DNA from: Lachnospiraceae bacterium
Lineage (GTDB): Bacteria > Bacillota > Clostridia > Lachnospirales > Lachnospiraceae
Reading direction: 5' to 3'
DNA length: 64,000 nt
NCBI GenBank assembly: GCA_009777715.1
Contig: WRLH01000009.1
Location: forward strand, 1-64,000
A program made the position numbers and the translations under genes. Numbering within the stretch: position 1 is the stretch's first letter; the number at the start of each line of letters is the position of its first letter. Shown here piece after piece: positions 18,007-27,531 of the stretch. Under the pieces are notes generated by a model that ran no database searches, was not told the origin of the DNA, and was given only the letters and a program-made list of their open reading frames with translations.

Positions 18007-19956
18007 TCACATAATCAACGAAAAGAAATTCCAATACCATAAAGCACCGGAAAACATTGTAAATAATACTACAGTCGTCAAATAATTCAGCTTGCTTTTT
18101 TTATCAATATCTTCAATACGTAAAGCGAAGATAGACCTAGCAATTGTAGCGACAGCCCAAACTAAAATGAAATAGTTTACCAAAATATTTACGATTGCTA
18201 TTGGGGTAAAGAGCAGTAAAATAATGATGAGAATAATATTGTTTAGTGCAAATAGCAATCCACAAAGCAACAACATCCTTTTCATGCGATAAAAAGCTGT
18301 TGCAGGTTCATATTGTTTCACTACAAATTCTCTTTTTCTTATGCGAGCAATGAGCTTACGCAACCATAAAATAATTTTGCGGAAAATAGGTAGTGCCAAA
18401 AAATATATGGCACAAATTAATAAAAGCACAAGACTGGTTATTATAATCGGCATACTGCGTTCTAGTGGTGTTAAATCCCAGCCATTGCCACTCGATAACA
18501 ATACCGGACTTCCATCTTCCATTATAAAATGAAGTTCGGGATGCCTCATAAGCATAGCGTAATTATTAGTTGAAATAATTTTAAATACATAAGGCTCAAC
18601 TTGTGCATAAGTGGCCTCAAACCCTAACAATCCAATTTTTAGTGCTATGGTATTATCATCTATGGCTTTTACTGTGGTCAAAACCCCGGCAAGCAGATTT
18701 AAAGTTTCTAAAGGGGTGTTGTCTATATCTAAGCGGCCTTGGGCCAGGAACCTGCCTTCTATATCGGTTGCGCTTGGTAAATGCCCAATTGTCGGGTAAT
18801 CGTTATCCATGCTATTGCCTAAGAGCAAATTCGCTGCGCCGTAAACCAAACTAAATTCATCCCCGGCATTAGCCAGTACAGCAAAGCCAAACCTTTCATC
18901 AGGTACAACGGCAAAATATAATGTGAAACCACCTGTATTGCCGGGGTGTCCGAATGCGTTAATATTGTCTGTTCCCCATTTCATAAACCCGTGGTTTGTT
19001 CCGCGTATTATGGACGATTCCAAGTAGCTTGGTGTAAACAAATTAGCCATGACCTCTGATGTTTCAAAAAGAGGCCCTGATTCTCCTTGTGGAGGCGTGA
19101 GGGCGATAATCCACCTGCCCAAATCTTCCGCTGTTCCAATAAGCCCCCCTGCGGGATAATCCGGAATCACGTTCCAGCCCCACTCAGTAAAATCACTTGA
19201 ATGTCCCCTTGCCCGCTGTTGCAGAAGCTCATCATTGATAAACCAGTCAGGATAATAATCCGGCCAGTTGAAGGTATTTTTCATTCCGGCAGGGATTAAT
19301 ATGTTTTCTCTTTCATATTCTGAAAAACTCTGTCCCATAATATGCTCAACAGCAAAACCGGCTAACGCTGTGCCAAAATTAGAGTAAGCGGAAGCTGTTC
19401 CGGGCTTATATATTTGACTTGGCTGAATTTCCAGCAGCACATCTTTTAGTGACGCGCCATAATTTGATACTCCTTTAAGCGGCTGACCAAACCCAGCAGA
19501 ATGATTCAACAAATCTCTCATTGTAAATGGCAATTCAAAAATAAAATCACTCGGCAAATAGGCATTAATATTAACATCTAAATCAATGATGCCTTGTTCT
19601 GCCAACTGCATTACCGCTACCCATGTTGATGTTTTACTAATTGAAGCAAATTCAAAAATAGTTGTAGCAGGGTTTATAGGCATACTATTGCTTACGTTTG
19701 CATAACCATATCCCCTTGAAAAAATAATTTCGCCGTCGTGTACAACCACTATTGCGGCTCCGGGAGTAGTTTCGCCAAGGTATCTGTTTACGAGTGCATC
19801 AATTTCGCTTTCAAGCTCCAAAATACTAATACCTGAGGGGGTATAAGCCGCATATGCAGTCATTGCGGGCATAAAAAAACACGTCATAATCAATGTAGTT
19901 AAGAGTATCATGTGTTTATGAAGTTTCAATTTCAATTCCTCCAAAACAGCTTTCAC
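18007..19956 (-). CDS. class C beta-lactamase-type serine hydrolase with membrane tail
   Basis: A 649-residue secreted, membrane-anchored penicillin-binding/esterase-type hydrolase. A signal peptide (about 1-37, ending TAYAA) precedes the catalytic domain with SISK (Ser105-Lys108), YSNF as the Y-x-N motif and GHPGNTGG as the third box. The last 150 residues hold about five hydrophobic helices with a basic loop (RKLIARIRKRE). Family members include D-aminopeptidases, esterases and peptide-resistance proteins. Start: GTG, eight bases after a GGAGG located in the end of the CPBP gene. With the CPBP gene and the AgrC/A-like pair upstream it could act on an external peptide or on cell wall. Confidence 0.85.
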   Translation of the reverse strand: MKAVLEELKLKLHKHMILLTTLIMTCFFMPAMTAYAAYTPSGISILELESEIDALVNRYLGETTPGAAIVVVHDGEIIFSRGYGYANVSNSMPINPATTIFEFASISKTSTWVAVMQLAEQGIIDLDVNINAYLPSDFIFELPFTMRDLLNHSAGFGQPLKGVSNYGASLKDVLLEIQPSQIYKPGTASAYSNFGTALAGFAVEHIMGQSFSEYERENILIPAGMKNTFNWPDYYPDWFINDELLQQRARGHSSDFTEWGWNVIPDYPAGGLIGTAEDLGRWIIALTPPQGESGPLFETSEVMANLFTPSYLESSIIRGTNHGFMKWGTDNINAFGHPGNTGGFTLYFAVVPDERFGFAVLANAGDEFSLVYGAANLLLGNSMDNDYPTIGHLPSATDIEGRFLAQGRLDIDNTPLETLNLLAGVLTTVKAIDDNTIALKIGLLGFEATYAQVEPYVFKIISTNNYAMLMRHPELHFIMEDGSPVLLSSGNGWDLTPLERSMPIIITSLVLLLICAIYFLALPIFRKIILWLRKLIARIRKREFVVKQYEPATAFYRMKRMLLLCGLLFALNNIILIIILLLFTPIAIVNILVNYFILVWAVATIARSIFALRIEDIDKKSKLNYLTTVVLFTMFSGALWYWNFFSLIM

Positions 19957-19957
19957 A

Positions 19958-20797
19958 TCAATCCTCCAAGCTTTCTCTGTCCCACTTCTTATAAATCATA
20001 TACCCAAAGAAAACACTTATTGCAAGTGCAATTATTCCCAGCGTTAATTGAACAGGCATACCCATAGCTTCATTAATTGCACTCCACGGCAAATACGCAG
20101 CAAGCAAATTATTGAGCATATGCGCAAGCACCGCTGTCCGCAGACTGTTTGTCCAAATAAATACCAAAGCAAAGAGCAAACCTAATACAGTTGTGCCGAT
20201 AATCTGCCCCATACCTCCTGCACCGTGGCCAAGCCCAAACAGTATTGCAGGAAACGCAACAGCAAACCACAGCGGCAACCGCTTCAGCAAGCGCGTTGTT
20301 ATCAGCCCGCGCATCAAGATTTCTTCTACCAATGGAGTAAAAATCACGATAAACATAATAGTATAGAATATATCTCCACTAACAGCAGTAGCGTATTCCT
20401 CGGCACCTTGCACCCAGCTTTGCGGGAATAAAACATCAGACAAAAGATTAAAGGCAATCAAGTTAAATATTGCAAAAACTGCGGCAAACACATATATCTG
20501 TTTTGAGACAGGATTCCACCGGATACGTGTCAGCAAGCTCATTCTCTTTATCTTGAAAATCATAAATATAATAACCAAGAACAATGCAAGCGATAACACA
20601 TTCATCGTACTACTGTTGTCTTGCATAAGAGTTGACACCTGTCTAGCGAAAGCGTCATAATTCGTTGTCCTCATCTCGCTATAAGCGAAATAGCAGTAAC
20701 CTTGATATGCCAACGGAACCAAAGCCTGTGATACTAATAAGACAATAAAGAAACCGAGTGAAGCCGCTATTGTCTTTAGGATATTTTCTTTCTTCAT
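19958..20797 (-). CDS. CPBP family intramembrane protease
   Basis: A 279-residue polytopic membrane protein of the CPBP (Abi/CAAX) family. The conserved motifs are present: EEILMRGL (Glu-Glu-x3-Arg), FGLGHG (His) and HMLNNLLA (His-x3-Asn). These are glutamic intramembrane proteases of the Rce1 type; bacterial members process or give immunity to peptides. The start is ATG at 20797 (MKKENILK), preceded by GGAGG, rather than a codon 11 residues earlier that lacks a site. It overlaps the ribosome-binding site of the serine hydrolase gene, so the two are co-expressed. Confidence 0.88.
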   Translation of the reverse strand: MKKENILKTIAASLGFFIVLLVSQALVPLAYQGYCYFAYSEMRTTNYDAFARQVSTLMQDNSSTMNVLSLALFLVIIFMIFKIKRMSLLTRIRWNPVSKQIYVFAAVFAIFNLIAFNLLSDVLFPQSWVQGAEEYATAVSGDIFYTIMFIVIFTPLVEEILMRGLITTRLLKRLPLWFAVAFPAILFGLGHGAGGMGQIIGTTVLGLLFALVFIWTNSLRTAVLAHMLNNLLAAYLPWSAINEAMGMPVQLTLGIIALAISVFFGYMIYKKWDRESLED

Positions 20798-20974
20798 AAA
20801 CAACCTCCAGTTAAATTTAATAAACGCCATAACATCGTATCGGCATTAGATTCATCGCTTTTAAGTATAGCAGGTAATTCTACTTGTGCGCGATGTTGTA
20901 ATAACTGGGCTTGTTTATGTAACAATTGGCATATGCCAGATTGTGGTACTAATTGCATGGTGGTATTTAGCACC

Positions 20975-22261
20975 TTACAAATAAAGGAGAATCCCGACTA
21001 TGAAAATATTCCCATCATAATTTATATCCATATGTCCGTCATATTTTTCTGTAGACTTGCGGATGTTTTTTAAGCCATGACCATGCCCGCCAACCTCTTT
21101 GCGCGTGGCGATAGCTTCTATTGCCCCGCTCATACCGGGTTCATAATGAACTTCGCCATCGAAAGTATTCTCCATAATTATAAAAAGGTTGCCATTAGTG
21201 GATTCAATACTAAGCTTTATTTTTTTATCTTCTGTCTTCGTCACGGCTTCCAGCGCATTATCCAAGAGATTGCCAAGTATGGTTACAACATCAGCCACCT
21301 CAATATTTAAAACAGGAGGTATGGACACATCTATATCCAGTTTAATGCCATCTCTTACTGCGTCTTTTAACTTGTAATTTATGATACTGTCAAAAGCTAT
21401 GTTCCCGGTGTCGCTGTAATTTTCAACTGTCCCTATTTCGCCTAAAAGACTGCCGAGGTAATCCACGACTTCATCGAATTTGTTGTTTACAGCATAATCT
21501 CTTACCGTTGTCAGGTGGAGTTTCATGTCATGATGAATAGATTTCACCTTTTCTCCCGATTCTTTCATTAGTTGGCATTGGGCAAAATAATATTCTTTCT
21601 CTTGTGAGTGTAAAGCAGATTTTAGTTTGTCTTTGTAGGCTTTAGAAATGGTATCTTGGAAGTAGAAAGTAACGGCTATAATGACAAACGCTATGATACA
21701 GATAGCAGCCACAACAGGTTGCGGCAAATATGTTATGTATATATATTGAAATATTATTATCGTTACTGAAAATACAGGAACGAGCAGGAGTGAAATCCAT
21801 GACACAGGTAAAGACATCGTGCTTTTTTTTATGTTTTTGAATTTCCGAAAGAATGACGCTATTACATAGTTAAGCAAAGCGCTGATTAAAATAAGAAGCA
21901 TTATAGTATCAACATCATAAATGTCATTCCCATCCGGATAAAGACCAGCGACAACAACGAATATTCCTTGAACTATTTGTATGCACAAATAACTGCATAC
22001 TGCCGCAACGAGCCGTTTTATCATGGATGACTTATAATTCATGGCAATAATAAAGTACGTTAATAATGCGAGCTGCATAAATAATGAATTAACTAAACCG
22101 CCAAGACAGAAAAAAACATAAAAAAGCAAATATGAGCCAACCGTGACTAACCGTGATGTTCTTCTCTCCTCTAAGAAAACACCCATAAATCGCTCAATAG
22201 TCAACATAATCACAAATGAATAGATTAGGTAGTACAAAAACCCAATCCCTAAAAAATCCAT
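20975..22261 (-). CDS. AgrC-like sensor histidine kinase (GHKL)
   Basis: A 428-residue membrane histidine kinase of the quorum-sensing subfamily. About six transmembrane helices fill residues 1-205, then a dimerisation/phosphoacceptor region with IHHDMKLHL, and a GHKL ATPase domain (LGNLLDNALEAV as N box, GHGHGLKNI as G box). Such kinases usually read a secreted peptide. No agrB or agrD is present nearby, so the signal is unknown. It follows the response regulator by 3 bases. A 144-base gap (20831-20974) separates it from the CPBP gene; no short peptide gene is evident there. Confidence 0.9.
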   Translation of the reverse strand: MDFLGIGFLYYLIYSFVIMLTIERFMGVFLEERRTSRLVTVGSYLLFYVFFCLGGLVNSLFMQLALLTYFIIAMNYKSSMIKRLVAAVCSYLCIQIVQGIFVVVAGLYPDGNDIYDVDTIMLLILISALLNYVIASFFRKFKNIKKSTMSLPVSWISLLLVPVFSVTIIIFQYIYITYLPQPVVAAICIIAFVIIAVTFYFQDTISKAYKDKLKSALHSQEKEYYFAQCQLMKESGEKVKSIHHDMKLHLTTVRDYAVNNKFDEVVDYLGSLLGEIGTVENYSDTGNIAFDSIINYKLKDAVRDGIKLDIDVSIPPVLNIEVADVVTILGNLLDNALEAVTKTEDKKIKLSIESTNGNLFIIMENTFDGEVHYEPGMSGAIEAIATRKEVGGHGHGLKNIRKSTEKYDGHMDINYDGNIFIVGILLYL

Positions 22262-22264
22262 ATT

Positions 22265-23002
22265 TTAAACCCTCCGCCTTTTAACTATCTCGTAATATCG
22301 TTCTCTTACCTCATTTTTCTTATGCTTGCTAATCGGCAATGCGTCCCGGCTGTTAAACAACAACACTTGATTAAACGTAAGAGCGGTTACATAATCATAA
22401 TTGACCACATAAGAAGCGTGAATAAAAAGGAAATCGAACCGCTTTAGCTGTTCCTCATAAACCGCTTTGAGCGACCCATAAAATTCCTCTTTCCTGCCAT
22501 TCGTAAGGTGCAGGATTACTTTTCTTTCATAGTTTTCAAGATAAATAATATCCTTTATCTGCACCTTGAAAATGTCATGCCCGATTTTGTATGTGAATAC
22601 CTCCGACCAAAGCCCGGAAATTTTAAAATATTTTCTTACAACATTCTCAATTTTTTCATCTTTTAAAGGCTTTACAAGGAAATGCAAAGGCTGTATTTCA
22701 AATAACTGTAAGGCATAGCTTTTTTTCCACGAGATAAAAACGATTGAGGTAAGATGGTTTTGATGAACATCACGAATAAGCTGCCCGACTTCCACGCCGT
22801 TTATTTTGTTTTGCGCAAATTCAATATCAAGGAAAATTATATCGTAGTGCTTCCCTGTTTCTATTTCTTTGCACAGTTCTTCCCCGGTATAGAAAACATC
22901 AATTTCATGCTTGACGTTTAGATTATCAAATATATTTAACAGAGTGCGTTCCAATTCCGCGCATATTTTATTTTCATCGTCACATATGGCTATGAATACC
23001 AT
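22265..23002 (-). CDS. AgrA-like LytTR response regulator
   Basis: A 245-residue response regulator: receiver domain (1-125; ICDDE, phospho-acceptor in IIFLDIEF, LVKPL) and LytTR DNA-binding domain (about 140-240; IKDIIYLENYERKVILH, FIHASYVVNY). LytTR regulators bind pairs of direct repeats near promoters of peptide or virulence genes. It is cotranscribed with the kinase that follows. The CPBP protease and serine hydrolase downstream are the obvious candidate targets. Confidence 0.92.
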   Translation of the reverse strand: MVFIAICDDENKICAELERTLLNIFDNLNVKHEIDVFYTGEELCKEIETGKHYDIIFLDIEFAQNKINGVEVGQLIRDVHQNHLTSIVFISWKKSYALQLFEIQPLHFLVKPLKDEKIENVVRKYFKISGLWSEVFTYKIGHDIFKVQIKDIIYLENYERKVILHLTNGRKEEFYGSLKAVYEEQLKRFDFLFIHASYVVNYDYVTALTFNQVLLFNSRDALPISKHKKNEVRERYYEIVKRRRV

Positions 23003-23087
23003 AATAATTGTCCCTCTTTAGCTTAAATCACCTCATCAAAATTATGGATAAAATTAAAACTCTTTTTGGTCTCATTGCTTCTCCTTT

Positions 23088-23160
23088 TTTAGTTATCTTC
23101 GCTCACAAATTCGCCTGTGTCCAACGTATTTTGCTCTAACGTACTGAAAGAATAAGTCAC
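23088..23160 (-). repeat. 3' end of PEGA gene acting as right-hand direct repeat
   Basis: This is the true end of the lipoprotein gene (stop within the TTTAGTTATC start of the block). Its first 18 bases are identical to 17933-17950 and the rest is related with a 9-base indel. The two copies bracket about 5.1 kb containing the serine hydrolase, CPBP protease and two-component genes. Confidence 0.7.
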
Positions 23161-24438
23161 ATCGTTAAGGTCATTATCGAGGTGAATCTGGTAGCTTTTG
23201 GTGACATACCCTTGGCGGCGCAAAGTAATTGTCCGGCTTCCCGGCACTTTTTCAAAATGGACCGGGGAAATTCCCATATAAACTCCGTCTTGGTAAACCT
23301 CAACATCTTGAGGTTCTTCAATATAAACCCGGTTGCTTCCTATTTCAATAGGCAAGCTGCCATTAGGGACATCGAAAATATTACTGCTGCTGTTGTTATC
23401 CGTATTTGCCCCGGCGTTATTTGCCCCAGCGGCATCCATCGTAACAGAAACACTTGCTATCTCTTGGCTGACCCTGATATGGATCATGACCGGATCATAG
23501 CCCGGTGCTTCACAAACCACTTGATAAAGCCCAAACTCTAGTTCAACAACGCCCCGGACATCAACCTCATCTCCATCAATATAAACCGTTGCATTAGCCG
23601 GGGAAACATTAAAAATCACTCTTCCTTTAAGCGGAGTTTCAACGGTAACATCACCTATATCAATTGCTGTTTCTTTATTCCGTTCAATTGTCACCCTCCT
23701 AGTGGTGTTAAAACCCCGCGCCAAGATATTGATATCAAAAGTACCCTCCGGCACAGTAAGGAGCATATTGTCGGTAATCCTTTGGATAATATGATTGTCT
23801 ATCTCAATCCAGCCGCCAAGCGCGTGAAAATCATTAACCAGCTTTAGATAACCATGCCCCCTCTCAATGACAATGCTCCATATATCGCGGTCAACCCCCC
23901 GGATTGTGATGATGTCACGGGCAATGATATCCGCTGTGTCAATGCGGTTTCCGCCTGATGTAATCAAGGTGCTGTCATTAAGGCGATAGCTTTCCTCACC
24001 AATTAAAGCTATCCTTTGCCCATCGTCCAAGGTATATCTTGAGATGTTGTCAAAAGAAAAGGCTGCTTTTGATTTTTGTAAGCTGACCAGAGTTTTGCTA
24101 TTCTTAAGGAAACAAACATCAACTATTTCGCCCGTTGAGATTTGGGCAATTGAAAGGGCTTGGCCAAATTTATCCAAGAAAATAGAAAGCTCATTATATA
24201 AAAGGGTATAAGAGCGGTTAAGCGCATAATTGATTAAGGTAATTGTTTTTGCTTCGGTGTCAACTTTCTCAACAATGGCTGTGTCCATTGAATCATAAGT
24301 ACCGATGTAGGAAGCCGGGCTTTTAAAGTCAAAATCAAATAACTCTGGCGGCGGGGTACTGGTATTTGCGCAGCCGAATAAAAGGGCCGCGGTTAGTAGT
24401 ATAATGAAGCTTTTGATGAGTTTTTTCATTGCGTTCAT
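23089..24438 (-). CDS. PEGA-domain lipoprotein downstream of phoR
   Basis: A 449-residue exported lipoprotein: signal peptide with the lipobox LLFGC. The central part has no recognised family. Two PEGA-like domains follow (about residues 265-330, GRVIFNVSPANATVYIDGDEV; and 365-425, DVEVYQDGVYMGISPVHFE), small beta-sandwich repeats common on cell surfaces. It starts 18 bases after phoR and may be the last gene of the pst-pho transcript. Its 3' end is duplicated in diverged form at 17.9 kb. Function unknown; a surface or cell-wall binding role is inference. Confidence 0.8.
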   Translation of the reverse strand: MNAMKKLIKSFIILLTAALLFGCANTSTPPPELFDFDFKSPASYIGTYDSMDTAIVEKVDTEAKTITLINYALNRSYTLLYNELSIFLDKFGQALSIAQISTGEIVDVCFLKNSKTLVSLQKSKAAFSFDNISRYTLDDGQRIALIGEESYRLNDSTLITSGGNRIDTADIIARDIITIRGVDRDIWSIVIERGHGYLKLVNDFHALGGWIEIDNHIIQRITDNMLLTVPEGTFDINILARGFNTTRRVTIERNKETAIDIGDVTVETPLKGRVIFNVSPANATVYIDGDEVDVRGVVELEFGLYQVVCEAPGYDPVMIHIRVSQEIASVSVTMDAAGANNAGANTDNNSSSNIFDVPNGSLPIEIGSNRVYIEEPQDVEVYQDGVYMGISPVHFEKVPGSRTITLRRQGYVTKSYQIHLDNDLNDVTYSFSTLEQNTLDTGEFVSEDN

Positions 24439-24456
24439 TATACATTACTTTATTTA

Positions 24457-26154
24457 TTATGGCAACTTAAGCCAGCAAGTCACCGTTGTTCCAGCTCCTT
24501 TCTTGCTTTCCATTTCGATCCGGCCGCCATGGTACTCGGCAATATGCTTAACGATTGACAAACCAAGGCCAGTTCCGCCAGTCTTTTTTGAACGCGACTT
24601 GTCAACCCGGTAAAACCGCTCAAAAATCCGCCCATGGTGTTCTTCGGGTATTCCAATGCCAGTATCAGACACTATTACCTTGCACCACTTTGGCTCATTC
24701 GTGGGCTCACGCGCGGGCTCACGCGAAAGGATGACTGTCACTCTTCCGCCGCTTAAGTTATATTTGATCCCATTATCAATTAAATTATATAATAATTCTT
24801 CAATCATTCCGCTATTGGCAGTAATATTAAAGCTTTCGCCAATGATATTTATGTCAATATTGTCTATATCTTTTTGGTTTTCCTTAAAACTCTCAACTAC
24901 TGTTTCCGTTAAAGCGTATAAATCAAATATTTCCGTTTCGTTTAACGCTTTACCTTCATCAAATTCTGACAGCTTAATAATGTCATTGATAATGTCAATC
25001 AGCCGTTTAACTTGCTCGGTGATTTTTGCCGCAAAAGCTTTGATGTCTTCATCTTTTGCCATGCCGTTTTCAATCATCTCACTAAGGGCGGATATGCTGG
25101 TCAGCGGTGTTTTTAATTCATGGGAAACATTTGCCGAAAACTCACGGCGTTGCTTTTCGGCTTTTTGTCTTTCCGTTGTGTCAACAAAGAGGATAATGCC
25201 CCCGCTAAGGCCTTCCTTGCTGTTTGCAGGGCTAAAATAGACATTATAGAGTTTTTGGTTCTGCTCAAATAAAATTTCCGCGTTGCCCCCAACAAGGCAT
25301 TCCTTGACTCCTTGCAGAAATTCGGTATTACGGCAGATATGAAGGATATTTTTCTTTAGCATATCCTTTTCATTATATATTTCCATCGCGCTATTATTTG
25401 CAATTAAGATCATTCCGTCTTTGTCAATCAGAATCAAGCCTTCGTTCATGTTGCTGGTAATGATTTCAATTGTGTAAGCCCGCTCTTTCAAAGCTGATAT
25501 CTGCTTGTTAATTTCATTTTTTTGCTGGTTAATCTTCCTTAGATAAGGAACTAGCTCATCATAAACGGCAATGTTTTCACTTTCAAAATTTATATCGTCA
25601 AGCGGGCTTAGAATTGCCCTGGTCAGACGGCGGGCGACCCAGTTGGCAATAAAGATGACAATAATTGTGATAATCGTTATTACCGGGAAAATGGCGGCAA
25701 AAATGCCGTTAATGCTGCTCATCGTCTTGGCTGCCCTTAAGACATTGCCATCTTTTAAACGAATCGCATAATAATATGTATCAGCCCGGAGCGTCCGGGA
25801 ATAGCGCATTATTTCGCCCTCCCCCTCTTCCAAAGCCGTAATGAATTCTTCCCTGTCTTTGTGGTTTTCAAGCGTTTCCGCATAAGCAACCTTGTTGTCA
25901 AGCAAAACCTTTCCATCGGGGGCAATAATGGAAATGCGGGCGGTATCGGGATCATAATTGGCATAGTCAAAATAAGAATCCACGTCTCCTAAGGCATTAT
26001 CAAGCAAATCCGCAACCAAAACAGCGCGGTCCTTAATTGCAGCCTTTTCCTGATTTTTGCTGATATTATGCGCAATTATACTGATTGACAAAGAAAGTAA
26101 TAAAACTGATGTTAAAATCAAGCCGAGAAAGCTAAAATTTATCCTTTTTTTCAT
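24457..26154 (-). CDS. phoR: PhoR-type phosphate sensor histidine kinase
   Basis: A 565-residue membrane histidine kinase. Two transmembrane helices (about 8-28 and 150-170) flank an extracytoplasmic sensor; a HAMP-like region and PAS domain (about 235-330, NEGLILIDKDGMILIAN) precede HisKA with the phospho-His in FSANVSHELKTPLTSIS and a HATPase domain (N box LIDNGIKYN; DTGIGIP; GGTGLGLSIVKHI). It phosphorylates PhoB under phosphate limitation and is regulated through PstSCAB-PhoU, all encoded directly upstream. Confidence 0.93.
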   Translation of the reverse strand: MKKRINFSFLGLILTSVLLLSLSISIIAHNISKNQEKAAIKDRAVLVADLLDNALGDVDSYFDYANYDPDTARISIIAPDGKVLLDNKVAYAETLENHKDREEFITALEEGEGEIMRYSRTLRADTYYYAIRLKDGNVLRAAKTMSSINGIFAAIFPVITIITIIVIFIANWVARRLTRAILSPLDDINFESENIAVYDELVPYLRKINQQKNEINKQISALKERAYTIEIITSNMNEGLILIDKDGMILIANNSAMEIYNEKDMLKKNILHICRNTEFLQGVKECLVGGNAEILFEQNQKLYNVYFSPANSKEGLSGGIILFVDTTERQKAEKQRREFSANVSHELKTPLTSISALSEMIENGMAKDEDIKAFAAKITEQVKRLIDIINDIIKLSEFDEGKALNETEIFDLYALTETVVESFKENQKDIDNIDINIIGESFNITANSGMIEELLYNLIDNGIKYNLSGGRVTVILSREPAREPTNEPKWCKVIVSDTGIGIPEEHHGRIFERFYRVDKSRSKKTGGTGLGLSIVKHIAEYHGGRIEMESKKGAGTTVTCWLKLP

Positions 26155-26200
26155 GAAAACTCCTTTTAAGTAGATCGAAAATTATGCGCCGGAGCAGCTT

Positions 26201-26872
26201 TTAATCGCCAAACTTGTACCCGACATTACGAACCGTTTTAATTTGCTCACCCTCCGTCCCCAGTTTTTTCCGCAGTGAGCGGATATGCATATCAAGTGTG
26301 CGGCTTTCACCCTCAAAATCAAAATCCCAGACGGCGTTCATGATTCTGTTGCGGTTAAGTGCCTTACCTCGATTAGAGACTAAGTAGCTTAACAGTTCAT
26401 ATTCTTTGTAAGTCAGTTCGATGACTTGATTGCCAACGGTGACTTCGCGGCGGTCGTTGTTGAGGGTCAAATTGCCTGACTTAATTTTTTCATCTTTAAC
26501 TATTGTGACCCGGCGGAGCAGGGCTTTCACCCGCGAAATCAGTTCAACAACACCAAATGGTTTTGAAATATAATCATCAGCACCCATGTCAAGCCCTTTT
26601 ACCTTGTCAACCTCTGCGCCTTTTGCCGAGAGCATGATGACCGGGATTTCCTTTGTTGCTTCCGTGGCGCGGAGCTTTTTTAGGATTGCTAATCCATCTT
26701 CATCGGGGAGCATGATATCAAGGATTATTAATTGGGGAAGTGAATTAGAAACCGCTTCAAAAAACGCTGCCCCGGCTTCGAACCCGGAGACAGAAAACCC
26801 GGCGGCCTGTAAGGCGTAAAGCACTATTTCGCGGATATCTTTATCATCTTCAACAATATAAATAAGCGGCAT
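26201..26872 (-). CDS. phoB: PhoB-type OmpR-family response regulator
   Basis: A 223-residue regulator: receiver (residues 1-120, EDD acidic pocket, phospho-Asp in LIILDIMLPDE, KPFG) and winged-helix DNA-binding domain (130-222, LTYKEYELLSYL, TLDMHIRSLRKKLG, TVRNVGYKF). It activates the pst genes and other phosphate-starvation genes. Its position between phoU and phoR gives the family assignment beyond the general OmpR type. Confidence 0.93.
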   Translation of the reverse strand: MPLIYIVEDDKDIREIVLYALQAAGFSVSGFEAGAAFFEAVSNSLPQLIILDIMLPDEDGLAILKKLRATEATKEIPVIMLSAKGAEVDKVKGLDMGADDYISKPFGVVELISRVKALLRRVTIVKDEKIKSGNLTLNNDRREVTVGNQVIELTYKEYELLSYLVSNRGKALNRNRIMNAVWDFDFEGESRTLDMHIRSLRKKLGTEGEQIKTVRNVGYKFGD

Positions 26873-26886
26873 AGCTACTCCTTTGG

Positions 26887-27531
26887 TTAATGGGATTTGT
26901 GAATCCCGGTAATCGAATAGTCAACCCACTCCGCGATATTTTCCGCGTGGTCGCCGATTCTTTCAAAATATTTTGCAATCATTAAAAGATCAATTATCTG
27001 TTCGCCAACGGCTTCATTCGATGAAAGCAAGCGGACCGCCTGGCTTCTTGCCTGCATAAACAAATCATCAACCGTATCGTCCATTACTTTGACCCGGTGG
27101 ACCAAAAGCAAATCTTTTTTGACAAAAGCGTCAATGCTCTTAGTTACCATCGAGCTGGTTTCTTCTGCCATCTTGGTAATAATCTCAAGCCCGATGGGCG
27201 GAAGCGTACAGCCATAGGTTGTGATTTCCGCAATATCAGCCGCCTGGTCGCCGACTCTTTCCATGTCGGTAACCATTTTCAGCGCGGCGGAAATTTGCCT
27301 AAGATCCCGGGCAACCGGGTGCTGCTGGAGCAAAAGCTTTAGGGCCAGCTTTTCGATTTCCATTTCTTTGTCATCGATATCATTATCGCCCTCGATAACT
27401 TCTTTTGCTAACAGGATATCGCCCGTTTTAAGTGATTGCATTGTTTTCTTAATTGCATCTTCGATTAGGGCACCCATCTCAATAAGCATATCATTTAATG
27501 CCTCTAATTGCCGATCAAATATCTCACGCAT
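26887..27531 (-). CDS. phoU: phosphate signalling regulator PhoU
   Basis: A 214-residue all-helical protein with two PhoU repeats, each carrying the metal-binding ExxxD-type helix (MEIEKLALKLLLQQHPVARDLR; IAKYFERIGDHAENIAEW). PhoU restrains PhoR when phosphate is plentiful and tunes the Pst transporter. The ATG overlaps the pstB stop (TAATG type), the standard pst operon junction. Confidence 0.95.
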   Translation of the reverse strand: MREIFDRQLEALNDMLIEMGALIEDAIKKTMQSLKTGDILLAKEVIEGDNDIDDKEMEIEKLALKLLLQQHPVARDLRQISAALKMVTDMERVGDQAADIAEITTYGCTLPPIGLEIITKMAEETSSMVTKSIDAFVKKDLLLVHRVKVMDDTVDDLFMQARSQAVRLLSSNEAVGEQIIDLLMIAKYFERIGDHAENIAEWVDYSITGIHKSH

